From contig NZ_CP082326.1 in the NCBI RefSeq assembly GCF_019884785.1, positions 248,001-312,000 on the forward strand: a DNA stretch of 64,000 nt, read 5' to 3'. The stretch is from Crassaminicella profunda. Lineage in GTDB: Bacteria > Bacillota > Clostridia > Peptostreptococcales > Thermotaleaceae. Made by a program: the position numbers and the translations under genes. This document shows positions 62,800 through 64,000 of the stretch, in pieces (positions within the stretch are counted from its first letter, which is position 1; every line of letters begins with the position of its first letter). The notes beneath the pieces were generated by a model. That model ran no database searches, was not told where the DNA came from, and saw only the letters and a list, made by a program, of their open reading frames with translations.

Positions 62800-64000
62800 T
62801 TGAAACAAATAGCCGTTTATGGAAAGGGCGGTATTGGAAAATCTACGATTTCTTCAAATTTATCTGCTGCCCTTGCCATGAAAAATCAAAAGGTACTTCA
62901 GATAGGGTGTGATCCTAAGCATGATTCTACAAGACTTTTATTAGGCGGAGAAAAGATTACTACCGTTCTTGATTATATAAAGGTCACAGCACCAGATGAG
63001 TGGAGCCTTGAGGATGTATTGTTCAAAGGATATAAAGGAGTGGATTGTGTTGAAGCGGGAGGACCAAAACCAGGAGTTGGCTGTGCTGGAAGAGGGATTC
63101 TTACTACCTTTGATTTATTAGAAAAGCTAGATATAAAAAAAATAGAGCACGATCTGATTATCTATGATGTATTGGGAGATGTGGTATGTGGAGGCTTTGC
63201 AGTACCTATTCGTCATGAATATGCAGATGTTGTATATATTATAACTTCTGGAGAATTTATGGCTATCTATGCAGCAAACAATATCTTAAAGGGAATCAAA
63301 AATTATGATGAAGGGCTAAAAAGAGTTGGAGGAATCATTTTTAACCAAAGGGGAATAGAAGGGGAAAATGAACGAATCAAGAAATTTGCAGAGAGTGTTA
63401 AATTACCTATATGCGAAATTTTCCCAAGGAGCGATGAGTTTACAAAAGCTGAAAAAATGGGGATTCCCTTAGTAGAAATGGAGCATTCTTCTATAGCTAC
63501 GAAATTTTTAAAGCTAGCAGAAAGAATTGTTAATCATGAAGAATTGAATGAAGCTTTTCCTCTTACAGATGAAGAACTTGAAAAACAGGTACTAGGAAAC
63601 AAAATGAATGTATATAAAAATAAACATATAGAAAGCTTTACAAAAAAGGAAAAACAAGTTGAGAATCAAAAAGAGAAGGATGAAGAGAATTTAAAACCTA
63701 ATCAATTTTTCTCAAAAAATGTATTAATGAGAGAACCTCTTCATGGATGTGCTTTCGCTGGTGCTGTAAATATAGCTGTACAAATACAGGATGCCATCAC
63801 CATTGCCCATGGACCAAGAAGCTGTGCCCATATTACTTATCAAGCCATTACCTCTACAGGAAGAAGAAGCCTTTTTGAAAGAGGAACTTTAATGAATAGT
63901 CAAATTATCCCACCCCTTGTAAGTTCAGAGATGAATGAAGGTGTTATGGTATTTGGAGGAATGGAGGAGCTTAAAAATAAAATCAATCATCTAAAAAAAT
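62800..64000 (+). CDS. NifH-like protein fused to nitrogenase-component-1-like domain (partial)
   Basis: At least 400 codons, with no stop before the window ends. Residues 1-260 are a NifH/BchL-type iron protein: P-loop GKGGIGKST (8-16), switch Cys95 in GVGCAGRG and Cys130 in [11 protein letters not shown], the two [4Fe-4S] ligands. After a charged linker (~270-305) the reading frame continues into a component-1 (NifD/E/K/N or BchN-like) domain: [29 protein letters not shown], with Cys317 and Cys342 25 residues apart as in P-cluster-type sites. In known systems the two parts are separate proteins. The start is TTG 62800 after AAGGGGTGA; GTG 62791 is possible. It is an ATP-driven reductase; the substrate is unknown, but the B12-regulated neighbours suggest a corrinoid or another tetrapyrrole. 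Confidence 0.9.
   Translation, partial: MKQIAVYGKGGIGKSTISSNLSAALAMKNQKVLQIGCDPKHDSTRLLLGGEKITTVLDYIKVTAPDEWSLEDVLFKGYKGVDCVEAGGPKPGVGCAGRGILTTFDLLEKLDIKKIEHDLIIYDVLGDVVCGGFAVPIRHEYADVVYIITSGEFMAIYAANNILKGIKNYDEGLKRVGGIIFNQRGIEGENERIKKFAESVKLPICEIFPRSDEFTKAEKMGIPLVEMEHSSIATKFLKLAERIVNHEELNEAFPLTDEELEKQVLGNKMNVYKNKHIESFTKKEKQVENQKEKDEENLKPNQFFSKNVLMREPLHGCAFAGAVNIAVQIQDAITIAHGPRSCAHITYQAITSTGRRSLFERGTLMNSQIIPPLVSSEMNEGVMVFGGMEELKNKINHLKK

Overview
The window is AT-rich and densely coded. It carries S-layer-homology (SLH) surface proteins, OPT peptide transporters, sodium-linked carriers, a sigma-54 activator, an exact CodY box, cobalamin riboswitches, TTG/GTG starts with strong GGAGG ribosome binding sites, and an aspartate-centred amino-acid metabolism. 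Together these point to a motile, anaerobic, peptide- or amino-acid-fermenting member of the Clostridia (Alkaliphilus/Crassaminicella-like). The genus is an inference. I saw no rRNA, tRNA, IS element, phage or CRISPR array.

Left part (1-14 kb): an RlmI-type rRNA methyltransferase; a 2334-residue SLH surface protein with a beta-helix, an embedded caspase-like (C14) domain and a 15-residue C-terminal repeat; a YtrA-type GntR/ABC/permease operon whose operator overlaps its promoter; a secreted GH18 enzyme; and an aspartate kinase.

Middle part (14-41 kb): a leftward nhaC-iadA operon with a sigma-54 promoter and its likely dedicated enhancer-binding activator next door; RecQ; a chemoreceptor; a TetR gene divergent from the first of two OPT peptide transporters, the second of which lies under an exact CodY box and is followed by a PqqD-like gene and a small membrane protein; a sodium:solute symporter; a two-gene DUF3100-type carrier with an M20 amidohydrolase; an Lrp regulator beside oadA and an aspartate aminotransferase (aspartate to oxaloacetate to pyruvate); a hybrid sensor kinase; and a polysaccharide-deacetylase-like protein.

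Right part (41.6-64 kb) is the most interesting region. Two cobalamin riboswitches, each with its own promoter and downstream intrinsic terminator, head one co-directional cluster. The first controls a secreted protein with a transcobalamin-C-terminal-like (DUF4430) domain, then a seven-gene membrane/MoxR/DUF58/vWA set, and a secreted alpha/alpha-barrel (prenyltransferase/squalene-oxidase-repeat) protein. The second controls a 2396-residue SLH protein with four almost identical 359-residue repeats and another DUF4430 domain. After a terminator comes a NifH-like protein fused to a nitrogenase-component-1-like domain, which runs off the window. Animal B12 carriers combine an alpha/alpha barrel with a DUF4430-like beta domain, so the cluster looks like a cell-surface corrinoid capture and processing system built from separate transcobalamin-like parts, an AAA+/vWA machine and a nitrogenase-like reductase. 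That reading is inferred from riboswitch control, domain content and gene order; no biochemical function can be read directly.
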